A stretch of 64,000 nt of DNA from Lamellibrachia satsuma (Eukaryota > Annelida > Polychaeta > Sabellida > Siboglinidae): positions 11,101,001 through 11,165,000 of the forward strand of contig BSQZ01000010.1 in NCBI GenBank assembly GCA_033239005.1, given 5' to 3'. Position 1 is the first letter of the stretch, and each line of letters begins with the position of its first letter. Positions 31,871 to 45,364 of this stretch are shown here, piece by piece. Below the pieces are notes generated by a model. The model was not told where the DNA came from and did not search any database. It saw nothing but the letters and a program-made list of their open reading frames with translations. Made by a program: the position numbers and the translations under genes.

Positions 31871-32538
31871 TAAATGAAAGCACCCATTGTGTGCATTTTG
31901 CTATCTAGAGATGCAGTTATTTCATTAACCAACTCAGTTAGGGCATAGGAGGTAGACATATTTTCACGATGGTGTTGTGGAAATATACAACAAGATGTAA
32001 TATAATATGATTTCAAGCAATCGTTATTGTTATTCCCATTAATCATCCGCGTTTAGAAATGTGTCGCAGCAGGTGCGCATCCACCCATTGTCGTAATGTG
32101 TATTGGTGCTGCGCGCACATCACATGGCCAGGCGCGCGCATTGGCCAGTCCGCTTGGTTAATTAATATTGGTTACGTGACCAACTTCAGCAATGGCGAAG
32201 TTGATTACGTTTGCCGTTCTAAGTATCTCAGATGAAAACAACAAATTATATTAATTCATCTAGAATGTCTGGACGAGACACGACTTCCGGCACTTACGCC
32301 GTGTTATTCTGGTTGCGACACATAAAATCGAAACCGTGCGTACTTCTTGAGTGATGATGTCATCAACACAGTCGCACCTATTATTTCCCACCATCCGTGG
32401 ACTTGTGTGTATAATGTGTCCAGTGAAAAGGATGCCACAAGACAGTGTCATCAGAGACTGCTTTTGTGGTAATTCTATTGGCGTCACATCCTAACAACCG
32501 GATGTTGTTGACATACTAGGTAATGATAATTGTAGGGA

Positions 32539-32570
<32 letters not shown>

Positions 32571-33895
32571 TGCGTGCGCGCGCATGTGTGTACAGGTCGA
32601 GTATATTTATACTCATCTTCTATGTCTGGTGAACCACCAAATAGGCTGTGAAAATGTTTGCACCAGTTTCCCACTTCGTTCATTTAATAGATTCTGTATT
32701 TTATAATTCATTTGAGTCATGGTAACCAAGAACAACAACTCATGACGTTTGTACAAAAACCAGTGCGACCGCCGCTCTCGCTATTCTTTGCAAATGATTT
32801 GTCATTTTTAATGTAATTTCATTTGCTTAATGGTATCAAAAACGACAGCAATTTCATGTCCTTGCGTAGTAATTTGCCGTACACACATCATGCATGTATT
32901 TATCACCGACAGAATGTTGCACTGAGTCATTAAGTTATAAATTAGTGCATATAATGTTTCATTTCTTTATTTCTTCGGCCTAGCATAACCATTAGTAATC
33001 ACGGAAGCTCCAGACGGCAGATGGTGAAAGGCGCCACTTGCTTATGGAAAGTCCAAACATTTTTCACCTACGTCACCTCGACACACGCGCACACACTGTT
33101 TGTGAACATTTGTCTATGTCGGGAGTGAATGCTGACTTTGTGTTTGCGGGTGCAAAGTGGTAGGAGGAAATGTAGCAAGTGTCGATTCATTTTGCTATTC
33201 ATTGTCCTACTGTTGGTGTAATGTGTCTACTCGTGTAATGTGTTTAATCTCCTCCTCCAAAGAACGTTCAGGTGAACGATTCTCCAACAGATACACCTTG
33301 TTATGGGTGGCCGATTCTCATTAACGACGGTTATTCTAATGGCGAGGTCATCATAGCTTGAGCATCCGGGATTCCTCCTTGCATCAACATTCCTTTTACT
33401 CTAATATTGACTTTGAATGTTGGTTGTTCACCTTTTTGTATTTTGTATCATGGGAGTGATTTCCTCAGCTCTGATGTGACGTCAGTTCTCTTTTTACCAA
33501 GCTCTTCTTTTATCAAATGACGTATTGTGTAGTGATGTGTTCGAGTTTCAGTTGGGCCAATAACGTGGTATGTTTTACCTACATTTTAAGCAAATACCGT
33601 TATTTTTATTATGAAAATTTTTCTTGACGAAACGCGCAGAAAATTACCTACTCGTATTACGTGTTACGTATAACGTGTTAGTGTAACGTATTTTGTGTAA
33701 CGTGTTACGTGTCATGTTGAAGTCGGTTCAGGATTTTCAATGTCTGGACGTAGCTCATGACATTATAAATGTGCTTTAATCACCATGGCAACTTCAGATA
33801 CATGTGTTTTGATGATCAGTTGGTTATGTACAATAGTAATCAATAACGAAATTGTAAAATTGTCTATGCTCTTCCTACATGTTAGTTAATTCGGT
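31871..33895. other. Intergenic; simple repeat at 32539-32592, no gene recognised
   Basis: The only structured element is a (GT)n(GCGT)n run. A 75-codon minus frame at 32260-32487 shows no family motif. ACGTGTTACGT-type short repeats occur near 33650-33720. Confidence 0.4.
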
Positions 33896-33905
33896 GTGTC
33901 CGTGA

Positions 33906-33906
<1 letters not shown>

Positions 33907-33976
<70 letters not shown>

Positions 33977-34035
33977 TGTGAGCGTGCGTGCGTGCGTGCG
34001 AGCGAGCGTGCGTGCGTGCGAGCGAGCGTGCGTGC
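33907..34035. repeat. (GT)n/(GTGC)n/(GAGC)n compound microsatellite
   Basis: Alternating GT followed by GTGC and GAGC tetramers. The Cys/Val/Arg-rich open frames across it are artefacts. Confidence 0.95.
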
Positions 34036-34149
34036 TTATAGGGTTACTACCTTTTGTATATGCTTGTGTTATTATATTACAACGAGAAAAGAGTGACGTA
34101 GGTAAACCAACAACACAAATACGTTACAATGACATGATTGATTTGGTCC

Positions 34150-34870
34150 TTACTTGCCTCACTTTCCTGCCATCCAACACAAAAGCCCAGAAGGCAAGTG
34201 GAATTGGAAGCCAATGGCTTATCGATAATAAATTTTTTTTTCATCTATGTGTCATCCGTCTTCCTGAGATACGTGTTAACTTTGTTTTTTAAACATATTC
34301 ACGCTGCATACAGTTACTCAATAATCGGTACGCGGTCAATGTCTTAAAACCTTCCATTTGACCTCCTCTTAACCTCCTTGTCTCTGGGGTTGTTAAGCCA
34401 CATTCTTTTAGGCGTTCTTCGTAGCTGAGGTCTGTCAGTTCTGGAATAATTTTTGTTGCTCTCCTCGGTATCCATTCAAGCGTATCTATATCCTTCTTAC
34501 GATATGGTATCCAAGCTTATATACAGTATTCTAAATTAGGCCTTACTATTGCTTTATATACAGGTATAATTAGCGATTTTTCTTGTATGCTATATTTCTC
34601 CTAATCAACCAAACAGTTTTATTACCCTTTAAAGTTGCAACATTACACTACTCTTAAACTTTCATATCAGCACTTATTGTTATTCCTAAGTCCTTTTCTT
34701 TTGCGGTAGTACCTAGACCATTATCTCACATTTTATTATTTACATCCTAGTTCCCGTGTCCTGTTTGTAGGCATTAACATTTCCCAAAATTTAATAACAT
34801 CTGCCATCAATGATACTCTCAATTTCATATTTTATAATTTTCCAACTTTCAGTTGTTGTCTTATTCCTTA
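34150..34870 (-). mobile_element. CR1-like LINE (family A) 3' fragment, diverged
   Basis: On the minus strand, 3'-region words match 37.1 kb: GAAGCCAATGGCTTATCGA, ATCTATGTGTCATCCG and AAACATATTCACGCTG. Reverse-transcriptase tail words match too (34340-34760; ...CTTAACCTCC...GTTGTTAAGCCACATTC, CCTAAGTCCTTTTCTTTTG). It is more decayed than the other copies and lies head-on to the next, plus-strand LINE. Confidence 0.7.
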
Positions 34871-34889
34871 TTCCTTATTCCTTCTTATT

Positions 34890-36395
34890 CCTTAAGGTGC
34901 TTTGAAAATTCAAGTCAAACAAAACAGTAGGACCAGATAGGGTCAGACCAAATGTTTTCAGAACTTGTGCAACTTTATTTTATGTCTTATTTTTAATCTC
35001 GCTCAGCCACTGTACGATTCCCATGAGCTGGAAAACGTATTGTATTGTCCCTGTGCCAAAAAAGCAGCCAGTGAAAGTTATGAATGACCTGCGTCCTGTA
35101 GCTTTTACATCCTGTGTCATGAAAATGTTTGAGAGAGTTGTACATGTACACCATCAGGAGCAAGTAGCAGATTGTATGGGTCCTTTTCAGTTTTACTACA
35201 CAAAGAACAGAAGTATAGATGATGATATTTTACAGGTTTTAAACAGCATTTACTCACATTTTGAAACGGTCACAAAAACTGTTAATCATGCATGTCCAGG
35301 CATTCACCATAATGTGGATTTTAGATTATCTTACAAACCGTCCACAGTTTGTCAAAGTGCAGTCAGAACGCAAATCTTGCAGTCACCAGCATCCTCCTGC
35401 TACAGAACAGAATTTTATATCGGATGTCAACTTCACCAAAACGGGTCCGTTTTGTCGCCATTTTTGTTTTCTCTGTATATGGTACATAATAGAAGCTCTC
35501 ACGATGACTGTATGATTGACAGATACGCTGACGACACCGTACTGATAGGGCAGATAACTGACGACGATGACACCCACTACCGACAGGAGATTGACAGCTT
35601 TGTTCGGTGGTGTGATCAGAATCATCTGGAATTGAACGTTGGAAAGACAAAATAAATGCTGATGGAATTCAGAAAAAACAAAAGTGTGCCTGATTCCGTT
35701 GTCATTAAAGAAGTTGAGGTCGAGCGACTGGAGATATACAAGTATCTAGGGGTCATCTTTGATAAAGTCTTAAGCTGGAAAGAGAACATCAACGCCATCA
35801 TCAAAAAAGCACACACCCGACTATACTGTTTGAGAAAGTTAACATCGTTTGACATCATTTCTCAGATCTTTCATATGTTTTTTACTTCTGCCATTTAAGG
35901 TGTGCTTACTTTTGTTGCCTGTGTCTGCTGGGGTGGACATGTCTCAAACCAGGATAGGGACAGACCGGATAAGATTACAAAGAAAGCGGAAAGTGTCGTA
36001 GGCAAGACATAGGACAGGTTTGAAACATACTACTAGGGATGACTGACAAACATACACGCACCCACTGAACGCGGACTTCGACAACAGAATCATTGTCCAT
36101 TGAACGTAGCGGACGATTTAGGGTGCCTTAGGCTAGAACGACAAAATATGCAGGTTCGTTTGTGCCTTCGTCGATCAGCGTTTTTAATAAGAAGATAGGA
36201 AGAACTGGAAAGGGAAAAATGAATAAATGAGTGTGTGGGCGTATATGGGTGTTTTTAATGTTTTGTATCTATAACTGCGCGTGATAAATGTGGTATTTAT
36301 ACTTGCATGTTAATGTTTATATTTGTAATTGTATGCGTTGCACAGGCAGAAACGCAATTTCCCTGCGGGGATCAATAAAGTAATCTTTATCTTTA
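34890..36395 (+). mobile_element. LINE (Rex1/Babar-like, family D), reverse transcriptase and 3' end
   Basis: In order: KKQPVKVMNDLRPVAFTSCV and MKMFERVV (35060-35140), FQFYYTKNRSIDDDI, a frameshifted WILDYLTNRPQFVKVQS, and RSSHDDCMIDRYADDTVLIG (YADD near 35520-35535). Next come WCDQNHLELNVGKTK, EIYKYLGVIFDKVLSWKENI and KKAHTRLYCLRKLTSF. It ends near 36345-36395 with ATTTCCCTGCGGGGATCAATAAAGTAATC and a TTTATC tail, the typical 3' terminus of this LINE type (shown here only in short words). Stops at 35653 and 35896 and frameshifts make it dead. Confidence 0.85.
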
Positions 36396-36700
36396 ATTGC
36401 CTGTATTTCTTAACTTTGGCAGATGTACCCGTCCTATCTGCGTTATTAATCCCAACGTGTAATAACATAGATCCTCCCTTGTCAGGTCTCGTGATTTTTT
36501 CCACCCCATCTGTGATAACCTCTGTTTTTGCCCATGGAAGGCAAACCGCAACGTCGTCCTCCTTGCGTAGCGCTATATTAATCTTCCTAACTATCGAGTC
36601 CACCACAACACACTCGCCTTACTCCTCACCCCCTCTATCACTACCTCAGAGTAGTATTGCGTCGGATGCCTTCCCCCGCATTCTGTCCTGTCGGTGATTG
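36396..36700 (-). mobile_element. LINE ORF1 fragment resembling an esterase-type (SGNH) ORF1
   Basis: The minus strand reads DSIVRKINIALRKEDDVAVC, LPWAKTEVITDGVEKI and GGSMLLHVGINNADRTGTSA. The DSI-VR start, the LPGAKI-like block and the HVG(T/I)NNA block are the conserved pieces of the hydrolase-like ORF1 found in some CR1-type LINEs. It abuts the 3' end of the plus-strand LINE, so that element probably inserted beside or into it. It is 5' and 3' truncated. Confidence 0.6.
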
Positions 36701-37988
36701 ATTGTAGCACCGCACAAACATTATAGATACGATATACGGTTAGTAGATATATTACTAATAACATAATAAAACAAGGAATTATAATTTGTTGTTTTTTTAT
36801 ATCTTATATCGATGATTTGGCCCTCATAATGACGTAGTGCGGTTAAAATAATTTAAGTATGGGATGGAATTATAGGAGTATTAAACTAAGCAACGTCATA
36901 GACTTTCAACAAAATGGCAGTAACTGAGTACTTCCTGAAATAGATTTCGCGAAAGAAATGAAATTCGCTTCATTCTTCGCTAATCCCAGTTCAACGTTTT
37001 CGACGACTTATAGGTGCCTTTGTCATTGTCCATCTCTCGACTCTGTATAAAAGGATTTACATTTTTTAAAACAAGATTGCCATCCCAAACAACAAGTTTC
37101 AGATGGCTAGTGAACAAGGAAGCCATTGGCTTCTCGAGAGTCCAACAATTTTCTCATCTATGTGTAGCCCGCCCTTATCAAATATCTGTCAATTCTATTT
37201 TTAAACATATTCACACTACTAGAATTAACACAATCATTTGGCAGTTTGCTCCATTCATTTATCACCCTCTGTGAGAAAGAGTACTTTCTCATGTCCAATC
37301 TACACTGTTCCTTAACTAATGCTACTTTGTGTCCTCTGGTTCTACTGCCTTCTTTAAGTTTGAAGAACATATTCCTATCAACATCCTCATAGCCGTTCAC
37401 TATTTTAAACACTTCTATTTGGCCTCATCTTAGGAAACCACATTTTAATAAACGACTTTCATAACTAAGGTGTCTCAATTCTGGAATCATTTTAGTTGCT
37501 CTTCGTTGTATTCTTTCTAGCTTGTCTATGTCCTTTTTTACCATATGGCCTCCATGCTTGAGTATAATATTCTAAGTGTTGTCTAAATATTGCTTTGTAC
37601 ATGTGTACAATTAGTTGTTTCTCCTCATACACGATAGTTCTCCTAATTAGCCCAAGAATTTGATTTCCTTTCGAAGCAGCAATCCCACATTGCTCTGAAA
37701 ATTTCATGTCAGCACTAAATGTTATCCTAAATCCTTTTCTTGTGTGGTTCTACCTAGTACAGCATTCCCTAGTCTATATTCTTCGTCTATGTTTCCATGT
37801 CCTATGTGTATACATTTACACTTCCCAAAATTTAATAACAATTGCCATTTTTCTGATAATTTAACTAATTTATCTAGATCATCCTGTACATTTTTTATCT
37901 GTATCATTTGTTACCTTCCTGAATACTTTTGTGTCATCTGCAAATTTGAGTACTTTGCTAGATATGTCATCTTCTAAATCACTTATAA

Positions 37989-38698
<710 letters not shown>

Positions 38699-38954
38699 AT
38701 GGTCCATATATAGCAAATTATAGTTATCAACCTTGTTGCCCAATAAAATTCGTACCCTGACTTCTACGTTTATTGGATCGTTATCTTTGACTGACGATTT
38801 ACAACCATACATAAAACACGTTCACGACAGCCATCAGCTGCCCTTCCGCACATCTGCGGTGCAACCGAGTCTCTCGCGGCTGGTTTAGTAGAGTGTTCGA
38901 CGACAAACGCTTTGACCCCTCCCCCCGGACTTAATTAATTCGTTTTCTGACGCA

Positions 38955-39385
38955 ACATTATTGTTAACTAGCACAATTGCCCGGTATTGCATGGGAGATA
39001 AGGCAAGAGCTTAGGATACCTTGCACTATCCTGTCAAGTTTTGGTAGTGCAATGCCAATGGCAATGACATTTTCGCGCCACCAAAATCATGTACTACGAA
39101 GCGTTCGGTAGACGTTTGAAGTATCACGTAACAATAATTGAAACACACATAATAGCTTTGCTAACAACTACATGTAACTATTGTTCCGAGTTACGTAATT
39201 TACGTCAAACATCCGCATTCGTTCCTTCGACGTAATACCCAACCCCGGAGGAATTATGAATTTGTTTTAATGTACGAACCATTCCCACGGGTCCCGGCAT
39301 GCCTACAAAATGTCAGCCCCATACATGCAAAACTTTCGGAAATACAAGGGAACAGACAGACAGACATATACACAGACATACCGAC
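38955..39385 (+). mobile_element. Probable interspersed repeat ending in an ACAGACAG tail
   Basis: It begins near AGCACAATTGCCCGGTATTG and ends AAATACAAGGGAACAGACAG with ACAGACATA repeats. A GC-rich start with inverted-like GCCCGG words and a short ACAG tail looks like a dispersed element. The class is not established from sequence alone. Confidence 0.35.
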
Positions 39386-39776
39386 AAACAGTTGGACTGT
39401 TTGCTTTTGTAGTTATGGAAGAACCCCATCAACTTAGTTATTCATTCTTCTGGTACGTTTCTGGTGCGTTAAACTGCCCTACTAAAGTCTGATTTAGCTA
39501 ATTTAGCAACCGATAAAAGTATGAACTAACATCCTCTCTGATAAATCTGTCATAGAAAACCATCTGATGCTAATGTTTCATAATTATTTTCTTGTGGTCC
39601 GATCTTATCCCTTCCTGTTTTACATGGAAAATTTCGTTGTTTTACGATATATTATGATAATGTTGTTTAAAGTTTCATTTGGCTTGTCTAATTTAATTAA
39701 TAACTCTACTAAGTGCCTCTTGATAATTTCTGTGATCCTCGTCATTTCCAGTGTGCTAATGTACTGTGTGCATGCA

Positions 39777-39812
<36 letters not shown>

Positions 39813-40199
39813 TGTGTGTGTATTTGCACTGTTTATAGGTTTGTCTTTCCTTCCCGGTAACTACGGTTCACAAAATCGGCTTTCCTCCTTTCTTGTGAAA
39901 TTTTATGGGCAACTATTTACTCATTAGAATGCAATAAAGCATTAGCTTTGTCTTTGTTGGCACTCGAGTCAGTGTAATGGGGTCGCCATATACTTGTTTT
40001 AGCACTGTCAATGTCAATGTCATTTGTAATTAACTTTGATGATTCGATGATATCGATCCATACAGAGTTGTTTCTAATTGACACCGAAAGTGCTACATTA
40101 TCATTATTAGAACACTACTTCCAGTAGCAGAAATGTCGCGCACTTTTTATTAACCAGCAATTCGCAGCTCTTCAGTTTTGTTTCTGCGCGTCGTAATGT
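39386..40199. other. Intergenic; GCGT microsatellite at 39770-39821
   Basis: A (TGCG)n run of about 50 bases lies in otherwise unassigned sequence. No gene recognised. Confidence 0.45.
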
Positions 40200-40795
40200 T
40201 TTGTTGCCTGTAAGTGATAATGTGTTGCTGTCTGCACGTGATAATGTGTTGCTGCACGTACATGGTAATGTGTTGCATGTATGTGGTACACGGGCTGCAT
40301 TTACGTGGTAATGTGTTCAAGTATATACATGGCAATGTGCTGCTGCCTGTACGTGGCAATCTGTTGCTGCATGTACATGGTAATGTGTTGCTGCCTGTAC
40401 GTGGCAATGTGTTGCTGCATGTACATAACAATGTGTTGCTGCCTGTACGTGGCAATGTGTTGCTGCATGTACATGGTAAAGTGTTACTGCCTGTACGTGG
40501 CAATGTGTTGCTGCATGTACATGGTAATGTGTTGCTGCCTGTACGTGGCAATGTGTTGCTGCATGCACATAATAATGTGTTGCTGCCTGTATGTGACAAT
40601 ATGTTGCTGCATGTACATGATAATGTGTTGCTGCCTGTACGTGACAATGTGTTGCTGCATGTACATGATAATGTGTTGCTGCCTGTACGTGGCAATGTGT
40701 TGCTGCAAGTACATGGTAATGTGTTGCTGCCTGTACGTGGCAATGTGTTGGTGCATGTACATGGCAATGTGTTGCTGCCTGTACGAGGTAATTTA
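40200..40795. repeat. 24-bp minisatellite with 48-bp higher-order unit, ~24 monomers
   Basis: Two alternating 24-mers, GTGTTGCTGCCTGTACGTGG plus CAAT and GTGTTGCTGCATGTACATGG plus TAAT, form a 48-base dimer. The dimer is GTACGTG/CATGTACATG-rich and partly self-complementary. As 24 is a multiple of 3, frames of 92-241 codons stay open on both strands (CMYMVMCCCLYVA, HVQAATHYHVHAA and others). No start or splice context supports translation. Confidence 0.95.
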
Positions 40796-40970
40796 AACAT
40801 AAAAGAAATCGCACCGCGATCAGCTATGGCAGCCGTAGCTTTAGCTAAGACAAAAACTACTACCATGACTGCCACGTGTGGTCGTGGCTACCAATGCCGC
40901 ATAAGCTAATACAAGAACGAATATCACGATTGCCAGTAGTGGGTCTTAACGCAGGTAATTAGCAATTAAA

Positions 40971-41008
40971 CACACACACACGCACGCACGCACGCACGCA
41001 CGCGCGCG
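40971..41008. repeat. (CA)n(CGCA)n microsatellite
   Basis: ACACACAC followed by GCAC repeats, ending in CGCGCGCG. Confidence 0.9.
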
Positions 41009-41299
41009 CAACAAAAAGACAGTTTGTACCAGGTAATCATCTGCGGTGATGAGTTCATAAATATATATGTGATCAGACGACTTTTGTTACATTTGCTCAA
41101 TGAAGTTAGTCATCTCATGTCCTGTCAATGGCCTAAAACCAGTCGAGATACAACGTAATGGAATTAAGACAGTTGTGACGACTCTTTTCTTGTATTGTCA
41201 CGTGTTTATACAGTTGAAGCCCAATTGTTGCTGTCTATGCGTTCAATCGATGAAGACAAAAGAACGTCAATGGATGTGTTGTGCATAACATGTGAATTG

Positions 41300-41525
41300 A
41301 GAAAGGTCAGACTGAGTTGGTTCTGGCATTGTATACGTGGGGAGGACAATAATTAATACCACAAAGAAGGCTGCCAGTGGATGAACGACACGGCAGGGGA
41401 CGGCAAAAGTTAAGAATGAGGCACGTAGTGAGACATGGAGGTGCAGAGGTTGTTGAATAAAGCGCAATGGACAAGACATCGTGGTGGACGAAGATCTGAG
41501 CGGCCACTCCCTATAGGGAATGAAA
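41300..41525 (+). mobile_element. LINE reverse-transcriptase C-terminal tail fragment
   Basis: The plus strand reads KVRLSWFWHCIRGEDNN (41305-41355), then after a break RRLPVDERHGRGRQKLRMRH, and later SAMDKTSWWTK. This is the pattern of the C-terminal tail of many LINE ORF2 proteins (LRWFGHVxRxED ... RGRGRPxxRW ... DRxxWR). It contains a stop at about 41457 and frame breaks. Confidence 0.5.
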
Positions 41526-41739
41526 AGGTCGAAAGAAAATTATAACCGACGAGACATGCACAGCTCAATTGAAATTCTCCTCTCAAGAGTACTTCAGCGG
41601 CTTTCATTTTCCTTTCAAGTTGTTGAAGAAGGCGTGACGGACAGAGTGCGCGTGGCTGCAAACTCGTATGGAAGTACATCGGCAGATGTATCGCACACAA
41701 TGCGTGGTCTTCAACGTCATGCTGGTTAACGCAAAGAAA

Positions 41740-43020
41740 AACTACTACACGGCAACTATCGCCAATTGCAAAAATGACCAAAACAACTATTTAACATCAC
41801 AAGAAACCTCATGGGTAATAATGACATAACGACAATGTCGTAATTTGTGTGTCCGGTGGACATGGCGTAACGCTTTGGTGATCACTTTATTGAGAAAGTA
41901 TCGAACATCAGGAAAGACATTGTCGACTGCGGTGAGAATCGTTCGTACGCTAAGATGGCTGCTATGAGCAACGGCGCGGTATTCGGTGGTGTCCCACTAG
42001 TCTGCTTTGAGACAGTCACATAATCTGACGTCGAATGATTAGTTGCATCCGCTCCGGTTAAATCGTGCGAATTAGATCCAATACCAACGTGGCTGATAAA
42101 GCAATGTTCACATGAGTTAATACCATTAATCACCGCTACGATAAATTCGTCTCCCACCACATCAAATGTACCTGCTGATTTCAAGCATGCAATCGTTAAA
42201 CCACTTTAAAAAAACTACGCTGACTAAAGACTTCTTACACAACTACCGCCCTGTGTCGTACTTGCCATCTGTGTCGAAATTGGTTGAACAAAGTGGTTGC
42301 GAAACAAGTTAGCACACCCGTTGATGAAAATGTTTTGCGCGACCCTTTTCAATCAGCATACTGTCGCGGCCACTCTACAGAAACAGCGCTACTCCGTTTC
42401 AAAAATGACATATCCCCGGCACTGGTCAGAAAATGTACGACAATCCTCGTGCTGCTTGATTTGTCGTGCGCATTTGTTATAGTCGATCATGAGTTGTTGA
42501 TGACTCGACTTGAGCACTCATTCGGCATCACCGACAAGGCGCTTGCGTGGCTGTAATCGTACATCAGCGAACGGTATCAGAAAGTGGCAGTGGGAAGCGC
42601 CGAGTCGGTTGATTCGATCTTGATGTGTGGCGTCCCACAAGGGTCGGTGTTGGGCCCTACATTGCATTGCATGTACACCAAACCTACCGGAAATACTGTC
42701 GCTTTTTTATAATTGTATTTAGCGCTTTTATGGTTATATTCTGAGTCTTATTTGTATAAATGAATATATTTAAAGTAGTTTTTAGAATATTTAATATTTT
42801 TAATTTGTTGGCAGTTTCATGATCATTTTCTTACTTTAACTTGCATTACAAACTATATTTAAAGTAATGTTATCGAATATATTTAACATGGTTTTGTTGG
42901 CATTGTTTAGCGTTTGTGTTGACTATTCTTAGTATAATCATTATATTAGCAATGTTATGGCCTGTAAGACACTACTATGTATGTAAAGCGCCTGAGAGCA
43001 ATCTCGATTGATCGGGCGCT
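41740..43020 (+). mobile_element. L2/CR1-like LINE (family E), internally deleted
   Basis: In order: a FGDHFIEKVSNIRKDI piece (41875-41925), CELDPIPTWLIKQCSHELIP (42068-42127), VPADFKHAIVKPL, NYRPVSYLPSVSKLVE, and DPFQSAYCRGHSTETALLRF (42338-42400). Then ILVLLDLSCAFVIVDHELL (first palm aspartate), GITDKALAWL and [13 protein letters not shown] (42620-42662). Sequence then jumps to a non-coding 3' region that ends with GTAAAGCGCCTGAGAGCAAT and GGGCGCTATATAAGTACTTT. The FADD motif and C-terminus are missing, so an internal deletion is inferred. The 3' tail runs into TTATTATTA repeats. Confidence 0.82.
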
Positions 43021-43122
43021 ATATAAGTACTTTTATTATTATTACTTTTATTATTATTACTTTTATTATTATTATTACTTTTATTATTATTACTTTTATT
43101 ATTATTACTTTTATTATTATTC
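43021..43122. repeat. (TTATTATTAC-TT)n tail array
   Basis: Repeats of ACTTTTATTATTATT directly after the LINE terminus; likely its 3' tail, expanded. Confidence 0.85.
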
Positions 43123-43263
43123 AAGTACAGCAGTGGGACGAAGTGGTTATCATTGAGGGCAAAGACGTCGAACAGCCTGCAATACTTCGGTCACCGGTTC
43201 CAACACAGCTAAATACTCTACCATGATAGCCAGGCAGAACAAGAGAGTTGACGTTCAAAACGC

Positions 43264-43372
43264 GCAATGCTATTATTGTGTATCTATTGTTGTGTATCTA
43301 TTGTTGTGTATCTATTGGTGTGTATCTATTGTTATGTATCTGTGGGTGTGTATCTATTGTTATGTATCTTCG
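43264..43372. repeat. 15-bp minisatellite, ~7 copies
   Basis: The unit is GTTGTGTATCTATTG with GTTATG and GGTGTG variants. Confidence 0.9.
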
Positions 43373-44590
43373 CTGGTCTTACTAAAATAACACACGTGGG
43401 TTGTTCCATAATTGCGGTACATGTTCAACTGCTACTGATGGTGCCTGCATTACCTTTGTATTGAATGTTTGTCGGGATAAATAGTCATATAAAAAAATGC
43501 GGCCATGATGTGATTTTGTCCAAGACGATACGGACCTGTTATGATCAGTATGTAAGCCTAATATAACTAGATACCATATTAGGGTGTGTTCTGGTGTAAA
43601 GAGGATATGTCTTAGTTACATAGTATATTTAGCACATTTAGTTGAGTTAGTAATGCGCTTTAAATAAAAGGTAATTGTATTCCCATGATGCGTGTAAAAT
43701 ATGTAATATATCGTATACCACTGGCGATATTTAATAAATGGCATGTGCTGATATAATGTATATACATACCTAGACAAACCGTATATACAATCCGACTACA
43801 GGCCTATTTTACCCAGTTTGTGGAATAATATGCATCTCGCGTGATATTATGCACGAGTAACCGCATGGACAAACATGTGCCCTCTATAACTGTTATGATC
43901 TGCCACGTATAATTACGTTACATTTTATATACATACATACTCATCTACCTACCATACATGCATATATCATGCAGTTAGTCTAAATAATGTGTATATCACA
44001 TAAAACTTATTATCAGAAACATATATGGCATATGTCAGCTAAGATGTTTCACATAAAATGTTTGTTCTTACATAGGGACTGTTCAATGAGCTTTACACTT
44101 CACCCTGGCAGACCTATTCATTCCAACACCATCTCGACTTCTCCAGGAAGCATTCAGCTACGCTGCAATTACTGCGCGAAGACTATTCTTTCAGATATCC
44201 ACATCTGTCTGTAGCCAGGTACTCTTTTATACAGTTGAATGAACTGTAGCAACGTGCTACATACACAGTTTAAATTTGTATTCTATGAAGCCCTGGAATA
44301 TGCTTTATTCTTTCACAAGAGTTAGCGAATCTTCATTTGGCTACGGGACGTCATGTTGGTTCATATGGCTTTTCAAATGTTTTTACATAATATACTATCT
44401 TCTCCAAATAGGCTGCCAGTTTAACTAGAGGTTTGCTTGCTGTTCAAAGTAAGTGGCGATCTATGACTTTGCACTCCTGATGATAATGATGTGTTGTCAT
44501 CTAGCGATTATACATTATAACATTCATACACAATTCATTTATCTAGGGCGTTATTTGGCATAAGTAACAACCGGATTTCGGGAGAGGTGT
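43373..44590. other. Intergenic; holds the 9.7-kb-type interspersed repeat at 44,110-44,240
   Basis: The block ACACCATCTCGACTTCTCCA, GGAAGCATTCAGCTACGC and ATCTGTCTGTAGCCAGGTAC matches 9695-9835. The rest is unassigned AT-rich sequence. Confidence 0.45.
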
Positions 44591-44777
44591 TATCACAGAC
44601 AGACATGCATATTTATTTGACCATAACTGCACAAAATGGAATAATTAACATAAATGTAAAGGTCAAGGAGACTTCGATTAGGACATAGCATGTCGCTAAC
44701 ACGGAAGCCCCCTTTTAATAATAATAAATTGAATAAAAATAATAATAAATAGTAATAATAATCATCATAATTCAATA

Positions 44778-45364
44778 TTAGTAACCCAAAAAAATTAAAT
44801 AACTAACACAATCAATGTTTGCCTCATCTATTTGCAACAATAGGATTTCAATTTTATTTTGAAGCATGTGACATATCATGAATTTAATTTTCTTGACATT
44901 TAATGAAAGTTTGTTGGCTTTTAGCCAATTACTAATCTTATTGAATTTCATGTTTATATTATTACTTTGGAGTCGGATGTCTGAACCCTCAAAATTATTT
45001 AGTATACTACGTAACGTCGTGTCACCAGCATACGTTATATATTTAAATAGGTTACTAGATAGAGCCATATCATTCACATAAATTAAAAATAAGAGGGGTC
45101 CCAAAACATAACACTTTCTTCAGATTTGATATTTTCAAATTCAACATATTGTTTACGGTTGAGTAAATAACTTCTACAGAGATCATTAGCTTCACCGTTT
45201 AGTTCATAGTAGTTTAATTTACGTAATAGTATATTGTGATCAATGGTGTCAAAAGCTTTTGATAAGTCAAGATATATGCCTATAGGCGTGTTAAATTTAT
45301 CAATGCCTTGTATAATTCTATCTATAATTTCCAGAGTTTCCAGTTCAGTAGACAGTTTTTTCAA
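44778..45364 (-). pseudogene. Reverse transcriptase palm region of LINE
   Basis: IGIYLDLSKAFDTIDHNILL and RKLNYYELNG (45200-45290), RSYLLNRKQYVEFENIKSEE, a damaged GVPQGS site, then GPLLFLIYVNDMALSSNLFK and YITYAGDTTLRS (45030-45104). LSKAFDTIDH holds the first catalytic Asp. The YADD box has changed to YAGD, losing a catalytic aspartate. Ends at FLGY. Confidence 0.85.

Noticed and set aside
40200..40795. CRISPR-like regular array
   Set aside because: Units are contiguous with no unique spacers, and the DNA is eukaryotic; it is a minisatellite.
40150..40909. Six overlapping frames on both strands, up to 241 codons
   Set aside because: By-product of the 24-bp repeat; Cys/Met/His-rich text follows from the unit.
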